Origin: CAJCIS01 sp965276755
Lineage (GTDB): Bacteria > Pseudomonadota > Alphaproteobacteria > Acetobacterales > Acetobacteraceae
Length of the DNA stretch: 64,000 bases
Assembly (NCBI GenBank): GCA_965276755.1
Contig: OZ255625.1
Span: 620,001 to 684,000 of the forward strand
Direction: 5' to 3'
The position numbers and the translations under genes were made by a program. Below the pieces are notes generated by a model that was not told where the DNA came from, searched no databases, and was given only the letters and a program-made list of their open reading frames with translations. Numbering within the stretch: the first letter of the stretch is position 1; each line of letters begins with the position of its first letter. Shown piece by piece: positions 31,588 to 41,153 of the stretch.

Positions 31588-34500
31588 CTACCCACAAGCC
31601 GCCCGCCGCAGATCCAGCGTGCGCGGGTGCTCGCGCCCGGGAACCGGCCGTGGCGCGCCCGTAGCGCCGGCAGTGTGGCCGATGGGGAAGAAGCGGGCGC
31701 GGCGGCGGGCTTCGGCTTCGTTGGCATTGACGGGAAAGGTTTCGTAGGAGCGTCCGCCGGGGTGGGAGACGTGGTGGGTCAGGCCGCCGAGGCTGCGGCC
31801 GGTCCATGTGTCGTAGATATCGAAGATCAGCGGGGTTTGCGCTCTGATGGTGGGGTGCAGGGAGGATGGCGGGTTCCACGCCTTGAAGCGCACGCCGGCG
31901 ACGAAGGTGCCCACTGTGTCGGTTTCCTGCAGCGGCACTTGCGCACCGTTGCACGCGAGCGCGAAACGTTCGGGCAGCCAGCCGGTAACTTTGGTTTGCA
32001 GGCGCTCGGTGGAGCTGTCGACGTAACGCACGGTGCCGCCGGCGGCGGGTTCCTCGCCCAGCACGTGCCAGGGTTCGAGCGCGTGGCGCAGTTCGAGATT
32101 GACGCCGTGTGCGGTAACGTCGCCGATTTTGGGGAAGCGGAAATTGAAGTGCGGTTCGAACCAGGCGCGATCCAAGGCAAAACCCAGTTGTGCGAATTCC
32201 TCAAGCGCGCCTGAGAAATCTTCGTCCACGTAATGCGGCAGCATGAAATCGTCATGCAGGCGGGTGCCCCAGCGGATCAGGGTGCGTTCGTAGGGGCTTT
32301 GCCAGAAGGCGGCCACGGCCGCGCGCATCAGCAGGATTTGCGCCGCGGCCATGCGCGCGTCCGGCGGCATTTCCAGAGCGCGGAATTCGACCAGGCCGAG
32401 GCGGCCGGTCGAGGATTCGGGCGCGTACATCTTGTCGATGCAGAATTCGGTGCGGTGGGTATTTCCCGTGACGTCGGCGAGCACGTTGCGCAGCAGGCGA
32501 TCGACCAGCCAGGGCGGGGTTTCTTTATATGGCTGTATCTGGCTGAAGGCGATTTCGAGTTCGTTGAGGCTGTCCATGCGCGCTTCATCGATGCGCGGAT
32601 GCTGGCTGGTGGGGCCGATGAACAGGCCGCTGAACAAATACGACAGGCTCGGGTGGTTGTGCCAAAATCCGACAAGGGATTTTATCAGGTCGGGCCGGCG
32701 CAAGAACGGGCTGTCCTCCGGGCGTGCGGCACCCATGACGATGTGGTTGCCCCCGCCTGTGCCGACATGGCGGCCGTCCAGCATGAATTTCTCCGCGGCC
32801 AGGCCCGTCTCGCGCGCGATCTCATACAGCTGTTCGGTGCGGGCCAGCATGTCGTCCCAACTTTCGGCGGGATGAATATTGACTTCGATGACGCCGGGGT
32901 CGGGGGTGACGGAGAACTGGTTGAGGCGCGCGTCGCGCGGCGGTGGATAGCCTTCCAGCACCACTTTCGTGCCGAAGCTTGCCGCCGTGTCCTCGATGGC
33001 CGCCACCAGGTCCAGCCAGTCCTCCACGGCGTAGAGCGGCGGCAGGAAAACGTGGATCTTGCCGTCACGCGGCTCGACGGTCAGCGCGGTTCGCACGATC
33101 TCCGGGGCCTCCCGGCCGACGGCAAGCGGCGCGTCCTGGGGCATGGGCGCCTCGAAGCCGCCGCGCGGGCCATCCTGCGATGGGACGCCGTGTAAGCCGA
33201 ATTGGCGGCCGTGCGGCGCGAGCTTGCCTTGCGGGGCGAACGGATCAACCGGCACATCCTGGTCGATGCTGGCGGCCTCGGCCCAAGGCAGCGATTGCAG
33301 CGGCAGGCGAAAGCCCATCGGCGCATCGCCAGGGAAGAGGAACAGCGTGGCATTGCGAAATTGCCAATGGCCGGATTGCCAGCGGCGGGAGCCATTGGCG
33401 GCCACGCGGCGAAGCGGCAACACGCTGCCGGTCTCCGCCCCCAGCGGGCCGGCAAAGACGCGGGCCAGGCGCGCGCGTTCCAAAGGGTCGGCCACGTGGC
33501 TGGCCTCGGCCAGCACGTTGGCCGGCAGCCGGTCCTCCTTCCACAAATAGTAGTGCAGGTCCTCATAGGCCGGCTGCACGTAATCGGGGCTGATTTGCAG
33601 GCGTTCGGCCAGCGCCACGCAAAAACGGGCGGCGTCGGCGGCCTTTGCCGTACCGGTGTCATCATCGGTGGCGAGCAGCGCCGTATTGCGCCACACGGGT
33701 TCGCCGTCCCGCCGCCAATGCGCGCCGAGCGCCCAGCGCGGCACTTGCTCGCCGGGATAATGCTTGCCCTGCGCCTGGTGGATGACCGCGCCCGGCGCCC
33801 AAAGCGGGGCCAGGCGGCGCAGCAGGCGCCAGGCATGCGCGCGCTTGGTCGGCCCCAGCGCATCGACGGTCCATTCCGCGCCCTCCATGTCGGTGGCGGA
33901 GATGAAGGTCGGCTCGCCGCCCATGGTCAGGCGCACCTGCTGGTCGGCCAAAGCGCGCTCGACGCGCTCGCCCATAGCGCCGATGTCGCGCCACTGCGCG
34001 TCGGTGTAGGGCTTGGTCACCCGCGGGGTTTCGGCGATGCGCTCGATCTTCATCTCGAAGCCGAAGATGGTCTCGGCGCGTTCGACCAGGCCGCTGATGG
34101 GGGCGGCCGATCCCGGGTCCGGGCTGGCGGCCAGCGGAATGTGTCCCTCGCCGGCGAGCAGGCCGGACGTGGCGTCCAGGCCGATCCAGCCGGCGCCGGG
34201 CAGATAGACCTCCGCCCAGGCGTGCAGGTCGGTGAAATCCGCGCTGGGGCCGGCAGCCCCTTGCAGCGGCTTGATGTCGGCAGTGAGCTGGATCAGGTAG
34301 CCGGAGACGAAACGCGCGGCGAGGCCCATGTGGCGCATGAGCTGGACCAGCAGCCAGGCGCTGTCCCGGCATGAGCCGCTGCGCAGCGCCAGCGTCTCCT
34401 CGGGCGTCTGCACGCCGGGTTCCAGGCGCACGACGTAAGCGGTGCGTTCCTGCACGCGCCGGTTCAGGTCCACCATGAAGTCGATCGTCGCCGCTTCCGT

Positions 34501-34908
34501 GCGCGGAATGTCGGCGATCAACGCGGCGAGCAGCGGGCCGGGTGCCAGGGTGCGGCGAAAGGGGGCGAGTTCCTCCTCCAGGATCGGGTCATAGGTGAAG
34601 GGGAAGGTTTCGGCTTCGGGTTCGAGGAAGAAATCGAACGGATTGATCGTCGCCATGTCCGCGGTCAGATCCACGGTGACCTCGAAGGAGGTAACGCGCT
34701 CGGGGAAGACGACCCGGGCCAGGAAATTGCCCTGCGGGTCCTGCATCCAGTTGAGGAAATGCGGGTCCGGGCTGACGCGCAGGGCGTAGGAGAGGATGGG
34801 CGTGCGGGCGTAGGGGGCGGGGCGCAGGCGGATGGTCTGGGGCCCGAGCGTCACCGGGTGGTCGTAGTCGTAGCTGGTGCGGTGGGTCAGGGCTACGTGC
34901 AGCGTCAT
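31588..34908 (-). CDS. Transglutaminase fused to DUF2126
   Basis: 1106-residue protein. Residues 1 to about 300 are a Bact_transglu_N plus transglutaminase core with the triad Cys180 in LRSGSCRDSAWL, His in FTDLHAWAEVYLPG and Asp in WIGLDATSGLL. The rest, from about QVRLTMGGEPTFISATDMEG onward, is DUF2126, a large domain that occurs only in this fusion and in these gene clusters. It has a conserved HVGTGGGNHIVMG-type Gly/His stretch and EVNIHPAESWDDM. It is the upstream gene of the fused ATP-grasp/alpha-E system. ATG at 34908 starts exactly at the domain boundary (MTLHVALTHRTSYDYDHPV). Confidence 0.93.
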   Translation of the reverse strand: MTLHVALTHRTSYDYDHPVTLGPQTIRLRPAPYARTPILSYALRVSPDPHFLNWMQDPQGNFLARVVFPERVTSFEVTVDLTADMATINPFDFFLEPEAETFPFTYDPILEEELAPFRRTLAPGPLLAALIADIPRTEAATIDFMVDLNRRVQERTAYVVRLEPGVQTPEETLALRSGSCRDSAWLLVQLMRHMGLAARFVSGYLIQLTADIKPLQGAAGPSADFTDLHAWAEVYLPGAGWIGLDATSGLLAGEGHIPLAASPDPGSAAPISGLVERAETIFGFEMKIERIAETPRVTKPYTDAQWRDIGAMGERVERALADQQVRLTMGGEPTFISATDMEGAEWTVDALGPTKRAHAWRLLRRLAPLWAPGAVIHQAQGKHYPGEQVPRWALGAHWRRDGEPVWRNTALLATDDDTGTAKAADAARFCVALAERLQISPDYVQPAYEDLHYYLWKEDRLPANVLAEASHVADPLERARLARVFAGPLGAETGSVLPLRRVAANGSRRWQSGHWQFRNATLFLFPGDAPMGFRLPLQSLPWAEAASIDQDVPVDPFAPQGKLAPHGRQFGLHGVPSQDGPRGGFEAPMPQDAPLAVGREAPEIVRTALTVEPRDGKIHVFLPPLYAVEDWLDLVAAIEDTAASFGTKVVLEGYPPPRDARLNQFSVTPDPGVIEVNIHPAESWDDMLARTEQLYEIARETGLAAEKFMLDGRHVGTGGGNHIVMGAARPEDSPFLRRPDLIKSLVGFWHNHPSLSYLFSGLFIGPTSQHPRIDEARMDSLNELEIAFSQIQPYKETPPWLVDRLLRNVLADVTGNTHRTEFCIDKMYAPESSTGRLGLVEFRALEMPPDARMAAAQILLMRAAVAAFWQSPYERTLIRWGTRLHDDFMLPHYVDEDFSGALEEFAQLGFALDRAWFEPHFNFRFPKIGDVTAHGVNLELRHALEPWHVLGEEPAAGGTVRYVDSSTERLQTKVTGWLPERFALACNGAQVPLQETDTVGTFVAGVRFKAWNPPSSLHPTIRAQTPLIFDIYDTWTGRSLGGLTHHVSHPGGRSYETFPVNANEAEARRRARFFPIGHTAGATGAPRPVPGREHPRTLDLRRAACG

Positions 34909-34967
34909 GGCGATGTCCGGGGTTGGCCGCCGTGGTAGCAAGAAGTGGGAAAGAGAGTAAGGCAACA

Positions 34968-34988
34968 GTCCTTTTTCTAGAAAAGGAC
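34968..34988. repeat. Family C AT-stem palindrome
   Basis: GTCCTTTT and AAAAGGAC enclose TCTAG. It is preceded by GGCAACA and sits between divergent genes (DUF2126 start and LutC-like start). A related hairpin is at 57231-57254. The role is unknown: terminator-like shape, but in a promoter region here. Confidence 0.6.
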
Positions 34989-35014
34989 AGCTTCCATTCT
35001 GCGAGCACCGCGAC

Positions 35015-35635
35015 ATGACCGCACGAGACGACATCCTCTCCGCCATCCGCGCCGCCCGGCCCCTGGAAGATCCGCGCCCCGCCAGGCACGACTACCGGGC
35101 GAGCAGCGGCCTGGACCGCGACGCCCTGATCGCGCGCTTCTCGGCCCGCCTGACCGATTACGGCGTCACCGTCAGCCGCGCCCCAGGCGTGGCCGCCCTC
35201 CCCGCCATGGCCGCCGCCCGCTTTGCCGCGCGCGGCCTCCAGCACATCTTGGTACCTCCTGGCCTCCCCCCATCCTGGCGGCCGCCCGGCCTGCGCGAAG
35301 ACGACCACCTCTCACCGCAAGACCTCAATGACGCCCAGGGTGCCATGACCGGCTGCGTGATCGCCATCGCCGAGAGCGGCACGATCCTGCTTGACGGCGG
35401 CGCGCTCAGCGGCCGGCGCGCCTTGACCCTGCTGCCCGACTACCATCTGTGCATCGTGCAATCCGATCAGATCGTGGGCCTGCTGCCCGAGGCCTTGCCC
35501 GCACTCGCACGGGCCGTCGCAGCCGGTCCCGTCACCTTCTTCAGCGGACCGTCGGCGACGGCCGATATCGAGCTCGAGCGCGTGGCCGGCGTGCACGGCC
35601 CACGCACGCTCGATGTCATCCTGGTGGGACCATGA
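35015..35635 (+). CDS. LUD-domain protein, LutC/YkgG-like
   Basis: 206-residue LUD-domain protein like LutC, a subunit of the L-lactate oxidase complex LutABC. Visible features: the N-terminal MTARDDILSAIRAA, the central GCVIAIAESGTILLDGG (family hallmark, about residues 115-131) and the C-terminal GPSATADIELERVAGVHGPR. No lutA or lutB is adjacent in this window, which is unusual. The TGA overlaps the start of the lipoprotein esterase gene (ATGA), so the two are coupled. Confidence 0.88.
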   Translation: MTARDDILSAIRAARPLEDPRPARHDYRASSGLDRDALIARFSARLTDYGVTVSRAPGVAALPAMAAARFAARGLQHILVPPGLPPSWRPPGLREDDHLSPQDLNDAQGAMTGCVIAIAESGTILLDGGALSGRRALTLLPDYHLCIVQSDQIVGLLPEALPALARAVAAGPVTFFSGPSATADIELERVAGVHGPRTLDVILVGP

Positions 35636-36522
35636 GCAAGCCGGCACGGCGGGGTATGCTGGCCGCGGCGGTGGCTTCAGGGCTTGCCGCGTGCTCGCCC
35701 GCGGGCGTGCTGAACGCCACGGTGTCGGAAGGCGGGGTGCGGATCGCGCGAGACGTCGCCTACGGCGAACTGCCCCGGCAGAAGCTGGACATCTACCGCC
35801 CGAAGACCGCAGGCGCAGCCACGCCGGTGGTGATCTACTTCTACGGCGGGTCCTGGCGGACCGGCCGCAAGGCGATCTATCCGTTCGTGGCCGCCACCAT
35901 GGCGCGCGCGGGCGCCATCGTGGTGGTGCCCAATTATCGCGTCTATCCCGAGGTGAAATACCCCGATTTCCTGCGCGACTGCGCGCAGGCAACGGCATGG
36001 GTGCAGGCCCATCCCGCGCAAACGGGAACGGGCGGGCTGTTCCTGATGGGACATTCGGCCGGCGCCTACAACGCCATGATGCTGGGGCTGGACCGTGAAT
36101 GGCTGCGCGCCGCCGGCGCCGATCCAGACCACATCGCCGGCGTGATCGGCCTGGCCGGGCCCTACGATTTCCTGCCGATCACCGACGCCAACATCAAACC
36201 CGTCTTCCAGGATGCCGGTGCCGACACGCAGCCCATCACCTACGCGCGGGGGGACGCGCCACCGCTTCTCCTGCTGGCGGGCACCGATGATGGCCAGGTC
36301 AAGCCGCGCAACACGCTGGCGCTGGCCGATCGCATGCGCGCTTTGGGCGGGCATGTGCAGGTGATTACGTATAAGGGGATCGGGCATATCGGGCTGATTA
36401 CGGCGATTGCGCCGGCCTTTTGGTGGCGGGCACCGGTGCTGCGGGACATCATGGGCTTTATTGCGTCTGTCAAGATTGGGGGAGATGTGCCATCCCCCCC
36501 AAACCCCCCGTCGATTTTGTAG
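35632..36522 (+). CDS. Lipoprotein alpha/beta hydrolase with repeat-encoded tail
   Basis: 296-residue esterase of the BD-FAE/carboxylesterase-like group. A lipoprotein signal is clear (SGLAACSPAG, lipid on Cys25). The hydrolase core has the oxyanion loop FYGGSWRTG, the nucleophile elbow MGHSAGAYN, an Asp in LLAGTDDGQVK and the His in KGIGHIGLI. The fold should end near DIMGFIASV; the last 16 residues (from about 281, IGGDVPSPPNPPSIL) come from the left arm and loop of a family A hairpin, which also supplies the stop. The substrate is unknown, with feruloyl- or acetyl-ester type likely. Confidence 0.87.
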   Translation: MSKPARRGMLAAAVASGLAACSPAGVLNATVSEGGVRIARDVAYGELPRQKLDIYRPKTAGAATPVVIYFYGGSWRTGRKAIYPFVAATMARAGAIVVVPNYRVYPEVKYPDFLRDCAQATAWVQAHPAQTGTGGLFLMGHSAGAYNAMMLGLDREWLRAAGADPDHIAGVIGLAGPYDFLPITDANIKPVFQDAGADTQPITYARGDAPPLLLLAGTDDGQVKPRNTLALADRMRALGGHVQVITYKGIGHIGLITAIAPAFWWRAPVLRDIMGFIASVKIGGDVPSPPNPPSIL

Positions 36523-36580
36523 AGTCGTCCTGAATAAAGACGGGGGGTCTGGGGGGGATGGCACATTTCCCCCAGCCTTT
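36472..36580. repeat. Family A hairpin, copy 9, overlapping a coding end
   Basis: Complete hairpin (left arm from 36472, right arm to 36580). The left arm and part of the loop are the last codons of the hydrolase gene, and TAG at 36520-36522 lies in the loop. The HpnN-like gene begins 21 bp after the hairpin. Confidence 0.92.
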
Positions 36581-36600
36581 CTCATTTCGAAACGAGCCCA

Positions 36601-39237
36601 ATGAACATCGCCACGGCCACCCGGGCCATCCTGCCGCCCCTGGTCGCCGCCTGCACCCGCAACCGCACCCTTGTCCTGGCCATCGCAATCCTGCTCGCCG
36701 CGGCCAGCCTGTGGAGCACGCGCACCTATCTAGGCGTCACCACAGACACCGGCGGCATGTTCTCGGCCAAGCTGGACTGGAAGCAGCGCACCGATGCGCT
36801 CGCCCACCTCTTCCCCCAGAACGACGACCTGATCGTCGCCGTCATCAGCGCCCGCATCCCGGAGGAAGCCGAAGCCACAGCCGCCGCCCTCGCCGCCCGC
36901 CTCTCAGCCGACCACACCCATTTCACTCAGATCCGCCAGCCCGACACATTGCCGTATCTGCAGAAGAACGCCTTCCTGCTGATCGGCACGCCCGACCTTA
37001 CAGAAATCCTCGACCGCACGATCGACGCCCAGCCCTTCCTCGGCCAGCTCAACGCGGACCCAAGCCTGCGCGGGCTCTTCGCAGCCCTGGGCCTGGTGGT
37101 CCAGGGCGTGCAACACGACCAGTCGATCGTGGGCGTGGCGCCCGCGCTGGGCAGCTTCCATCGCGCGCTTGCCTCGGCCGCCTCCGGCCACCCTCACGCC
37201 CTGTCGTGGGAGGAGCTGCTGGCCGGCAAGCTGGCCGACCAGGCCGGGCGCTTCCGCTTCGTGCTGTGCAAGCCGGTGCTCGATTACGGCGCCCTGCAAC
37301 CAGGCGGCGAGGCCACCGCCGTGGTGCGTGCGGCCGCGGCGGCGATCCCTTGGGTGCGGCGCCACGACGCACAGGTGCGACTTACCGGCTCGGTGGTGAT
37401 GGACGACCAGGAATTCGCCACCGTGGCCAAGGGTGCGGTCGCCGGGTTGGCCGGCAGCTTCGTGCTCGTGCTGGTCTGGCTGTATCTGGCGGTGCGAAGC
37501 TGGCGCCTGATGGTGCCGATCATGGCGACCCTGGTGCTCGGCCTGCTGCTGACGACGGGGTTTGCCGCGCTGGCAATCGGCACGCTGAACCTGATCTCGA
37601 TCGCCTTTGCCGTGCTCTTCACCGGCATTGCCGTCGATTTCGCGATCCAGTTCACCGTGCGCCTGCGCGAGCGGCGCGTCACCTACCCCGACATGGTCGA
37701 AGCCATGCGCGAGACCGGCCGGCGCTCGGGCGCGCAGATCCTCGTCGCCGCCCTGGCCACGGCGGCCGGCTTCCTGGCCTTCACGCCGACCCAGTTCGTG
37801 GGTGTGGCGCAGCTCGGCATCATCGCCGGCGCCGGCATGCTGATCGCCTTCACCTGCACGCTGACCTTCCTGCCCGCCATGCTGTGCCTGTGCCGGCCCA
37901 AGCGCGAGAAGCGCGAGGTCGGCTTCGCCTTTGCGCGCGCCATGGACCCCGTGCTGCACCGACATCGCCACGCCGTCGTGGCCGTGTTCGGGCTAGCCGC
38001 GCTGTTGGGCGGTGTGCTGGCGCCTGGCATTGGTTTCGATGGCGACCCGCTGCACACCAAGGACCCGCATAGCGAGGCGCTGCGCGTGCTGCACGATCTG
38101 ATGCAGGACCCCATCACCAACCCCTACACGATCGAAGCGGTGCTGCCCTCCCAAGCCGCGGCGCAAGGCGCGGCCGACAAGCTGGCGAAGCTGCGCCTGA
38201 GCGAGAGCGTGCTGACGCTCGACAGCTTTCTGCCCGACGACCAGCCCCGCAAGCTCGCGCTGATCGAGGATGCGCGCACCATCCTGGAGCCCACGCTGAC
38301 CCCGCCCGATCACCCGCCGCCGCAAAGTGCGGCCGCCTTCAGGCAATCGGCCGTTCGCCTGGCCACAGCGCTGGACGGCATCGCGCCCAAGCTGGCCGCG
38401 AAGGACCCCTTGCGCGCTATCGGGCAGGACGCGCACGCGCTGGCCCGCGCGCCGGACGCCACGCTGCTGGCGGCCAATGTGGCCCTGACTGAATTCCTGC
38501 CAGCCCAGCTTGCACGCCTGCGCCTGGCGTTGACCGCAGGGCCGGTGACGCGCGCCGACATCCCGCCCGAGCTTGCGCGGGACTGGGTGCTGCCGGATGG
38601 CCGCGCCCGCCTGCAGGTGCTGCCACGCGCGGCGGTCAATGACGGCCACAAGCTGCGCGCCTGGGTGAAAGCGGCGCTGAAAGCGGTGCCCCAGGCCTCG
38701 GGCTCGGCGGTGTGGATTCTCAAAAGTGCCGACACCATCACCGGCGCCTTCAGGCTCGCGGCCTATAGCGCGCTGGCGGCCATTACCGTGATCCTGATCC
38801 TGGCGCTGCGCCGGCCGCTCGATGTGGCGATGGTGCTGGTGCCGTTGATGATCTCCGCATTGCTGACCACGCTGCTGCTGCGCCTGTTCGGCATCAGCCT
38901 CAATTTCGCCAACATCATCGCCCTGCCATTGCTGCTGGGCGTGGGCGTATCGTTCAACATCTATTTCGTCATGAACTGGCGCAGCGGCGTGCACCGCTTC
39001 CTGGGCTCGGCCACCGCACGCGCGGTGATGTTCTCCGCACTGACGACGAGCACGGCGTTCGGCTCGCTGGCGCTGTCGGCGCACCCGGGGACGGCGAGCA
39101 TGGGCGTGCTGCTGCTGATGAGTCTGGGGTGCACGGTGGTGACCTCGCTAATCTTCACGCCCGCGCTACTGGGGATGGTGCCCGCGCCGCACGTGGTGCT
39201 CGGCGGCTACAGGGACGCGCCAGTGGCGGCGGAATGA
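36601..39237 (+). CDS. hpnN: Hopanoid-type RND transporter (HpnN-like)
   Basis: 878-residue MMPL/RND membrane transporter resembling HpnN, which moves hopanoids from the inner to the outer membrane. An N-terminal helix (about 20-38) is followed by a periplasmic loop with DTGGMFSAKLDWKQR and FPQNDDLIVAVI. A helix bundle (about 285-455) contains TGIAVDFAIQFTVRLRERR. A second periplasmic domain (about 475-715) and a second bundle (about 720-865) with NFANIIALPLLLGVGVSFN follow. Both halves and the length fit HpnN. No other hopanoid gene is near, so the family call rests on sequence alone; another MMPL exporter is possible. Confidence 0.82.
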   Translation: MNIATATRAILPPLVAACTRNRTLVLAIAILLAAASLWSTRTYLGVTTDTGGMFSAKLDWKQRTDALAHLFPQNDDLIVAVISARIPEEAEATAAALAARLSADHTHFTQIRQPDTLPYLQKNAFLLIGTPDLTEILDRTIDAQPFLGQLNADPSLRGLFAALGLVVQGVQHDQSIVGVAPALGSFHRALASAASGHPHALSWEELLAGKLADQAGRFRFVLCKPVLDYGALQPGGEATAVVRAAAAAIPWVRRHDAQVRLTGSVVMDDQEFATVAKGAVAGLAGSFVLVLVWLYLAVRSWRLMVPIMATLVLGLLLTTGFAALAIGTLNLISIAFAVLFTGIAVDFAIQFTVRLRERRVTYPDMVEAMRETGRRSGAQILVAALATAAGFLAFTPTQFVGVAQLGIIAGAGMLIAFTCTLTFLPAMLCLCRPKREKREVGFAFARAMDPVLHRHRHAVVAVFGLAALLGGVLAPGIGFDGDPLHTKDPHSEALRVLHDLMQDPITNPYTIEAVLPSQAAAQGAADKLAKLRLSESVLTLDSFLPDDQPRKLALIEDARTILEPTLTPPDHPPPQSAAAFRQSAVRLATALDGIAPKLAAKDPLRAIGQDAHALARAPDATLLAANVALTEFLPAQLARLRLALTAGPVTRADIPPELARDWVLPDGRARLQVLPRAAVNDGHKLRAWVKAALKAVPQASGSAVWILKSADTITGAFRLAAYSALAAITVILILALRRPLDVAMVLVPLMISALLTTLLLRLFGISLNFANIIALPLLLGVGVSFNIYFVMNWRSGVHRFLGSATARAVMFSALTTSTAFGSLALSAHPGTASMGVLLLMSLGCTVVTSLIFTPALLGMVPAPHVVLGGYRDAPVAAE

Positions 39238-39359
39238 AGCGGCGCGAGGAGGATTTAAACCAAGCGCCCTTTCAGGCAACTTCGCGCCATGAACATGATT
39301 ACGGTTTATACTTTCTGAACGCGGCATCGTTGCAGAACCAACCGTGAGGGGAAATAGAG

Positions 39360-41000
39360 ATGGCAGACCGCAAGCTCTACCCAGACAGTATCGCCGACCT
39401 GCCGGACCAGCCGACGATCACCGATCACGGATTGATCGTGAACCAGGTTTCGCCGTCCGATCCCGCGCGGCCGCCAATGACGATCCTCTTTTCGCTGGAC
39501 ATGGCAAATGGCACCACGAGCGATCTCGAAGCAGCGGTCGCCTCGGGCAAGACCGTCCCGCGCGAGTCTCTCAACGACGACTACAGCGCTGACCAGGCAA
39601 GTTTCGACAAGCTGATCTCCTGGCTGCAGGGCCAGGGCTACGACATCGTGCAGGAGACGCCCGATCGCACGGGCGTATATGCCCGCGCCAGCGTGAAGAC
39701 GATCGAAGACAGCCTGCAAACCAGCATGGTTCCGGTCACCAGGGACGGCATCACCTACATGTCGGCCAAAACCGTGCCGAGTCTGCCGGCTGATATCGGC
39801 GAGAATGTTCACGCCATCGTCGGCCTGCAGCCGTTTCGCCGAGCGAACAAGCATTTCCGCCGCTGCTTCCAGGTCAGCGGCAACCGCGTGGCGCTTGCCG
39901 ACGCTCAACCAACCCAGAACGTGGCCAACAGCCCGCCCTACTATCCCAAAGAAATCGCGCAGGCATACGGCGCCGCCAATCTGGCCGTGACCGGCAGCAA
40001 CCAGGTCATTGCCATTCTCATCGATACGTTTCCAAACGACAGCGACCTCACGAGCTTCTGGTCTGCCACGGGCGTGAATGCCTCCCTCAGCCAAATCCAG
40101 AAGATCAACGTTCAGAACGGCGCGCTGCCGGCGCCCGAAGGCGAGGAGACGCTGGATGTTTCCTGGTCCAGCGGGATCGCGCCCGGTGCCACAATCCGCA
40201 TCTATGCCACCGGGTCACTCAGCTTCACCGCGCTGGACATGGGGCTCGACCAGATCATTGCAGACCTCCCGACGATCGCCGGCCTCAATCAGCTCTCCAT
40301 CAGCCTAGGCCTGGGCGAGCTCTACATGGGCGGCGCCGGCGGCGAGGTTGCCGTGCAGCACGCCAAGCTCCTCAAGCTGGCAGCCGCGGGCGTTAATGTT
40401 TTCGTGTCCACCGGCGATGCCGGCTCCAATCCTGACCAGACCGGCCACAGCCCAACCGGGCCATTGCAGCCGGAATACGAGTCGACCGATACGGCCGTCA
40501 TCGCCGTCGGCGGCACGACGCTCGTGCTTAATCCGGATGGGTCGACTGCGTCGGAAGTCGGCTGGTCCAGCGGCGGCGGCGGCCGGAGCACGCTGTTTCC
40601 GCGCCAGGCCTGGCAGGCGGGCCAAGGGGTGCCGGCGGGCAGTGACCGGCTTGTACCGGATGTTTGCGCTGTCGCCGATCCGAACACGGGTGCGTACCTG
40701 GTTCTGCAAGGCTCGCCCACTCAGATCGGCGGCACCAGTTGGAGCGCGCCCGTGTGGGCGGGTTTCTGCGCCCTGATGAACGAGGCCCGGGCGAACGCGG
40801 GTGCATCGCCTTTGCCGTACCTCAATCCGCTTCTCTACCCGTTGCTCGGCACGCAAGCGTTTCAGGATATTACGAGCGGAAGCAACGGTGCCTACAGCGC
40901 CGGGCCGGGATATGATCTTGTGACAGGTCTGGGCTCGCCGAATGTCGGTGCGCTGATCCAGCAGCTTGTGTCGGCGCCGGCGTCGCCTGCGAACGCATAG
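39360..41000 (+). CDS. Sedolisin-like acid peptidase (family S53)
   Basis: 546-residue serine-carboxyl peptidase. An N-terminal pro-domain (about residues 1-165, with DDYSADQASFDKLISWLQGQ and TYMSAKTVPSLPADI) is followed by the catalytic domain. Catalytic residues: Glu262 and Asp266 in EGEETLDVSW, Asp353 in STGDAGS (oxyanion) and Ser460 in GGTSWSAP. A calcium site is probable in FQDITSGSNGAYSAGPGYD. S53 enzymes work at acidic pH and are usually secreted. No typical signal peptide is visible at the N-terminus, so export may use another route. GAGGGG precedes the ATG at 39360. It is convergent with the giant repeat protein gene. Confidence 0.93.
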   Translation: MADRKLYPDSIADLPDQPTITDHGLIVNQVSPSDPARPPMTILFSLDMANGTTSDLEAAVASGKTVPRESLNDDYSADQASFDKLISWLQGQGYDIVQETPDRTGVYARASVKTIEDSLQTSMVPVTRDGITYMSAKTVPSLPADIGENVHAIVGLQPFRRANKHFRRCFQVSGNRVALADAQPTQNVANSPPYYPKEIAQAYGAANLAVTGSNQVIAILIDTFPNDSDLTSFWSATGVNASLSQIQKINVQNGALPAPEGEETLDVSWSSGIAPGATIRIYATGSLSFTALDMGLDQIIADLPTIAGLNQLSISLGLGELYMGGAGGEVAVQHAKLLKLAAAGVNVFVSTGDAGSNPDQTGHSPTGPLQPEYESTDTAVIAVGGTTLVLNPDGSTASEVGWSSGGGGRSTLFPRQAWQAGQGVPAGSDRLVPDVCAVADPNTGAYLVLQGSPTQIGGTSWSAPVWAGFCALMNEARANAGASPLPYLNPLLYPLLGTQAFQDITSGSNGAYSAGPGYDLVTGLGSPNVGALIQQLVSAPASPANA

Positions 41001-41010
41001 ACGAGGCGAG

Positions 41011-41122
41011 AAAGATTGGGGAGATGTGCCATCCCCCCCAAACCCCCCGTCATATGTTTAATACTGGTCCTAATTAAAGACGGGGGGTCTGGGGGGGATG
41101 GCACATCTCCCCCAGCTTTTTT
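41011..41122. repeat. Family A hairpin, copy 10
   Basis: Complete hairpin between the convergent peptidase and repeat-protein genes. The left arm is one G short in its first G run. The loop is ATATGTTTAATACTGGTCCT followed by AATTAA. TTTTTTCT follows the right arm. Confidence 0.92.
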
Positions 41123-41153
41123 CTCGTAACCTTTGCACTCGCTGAGTCCTGGC

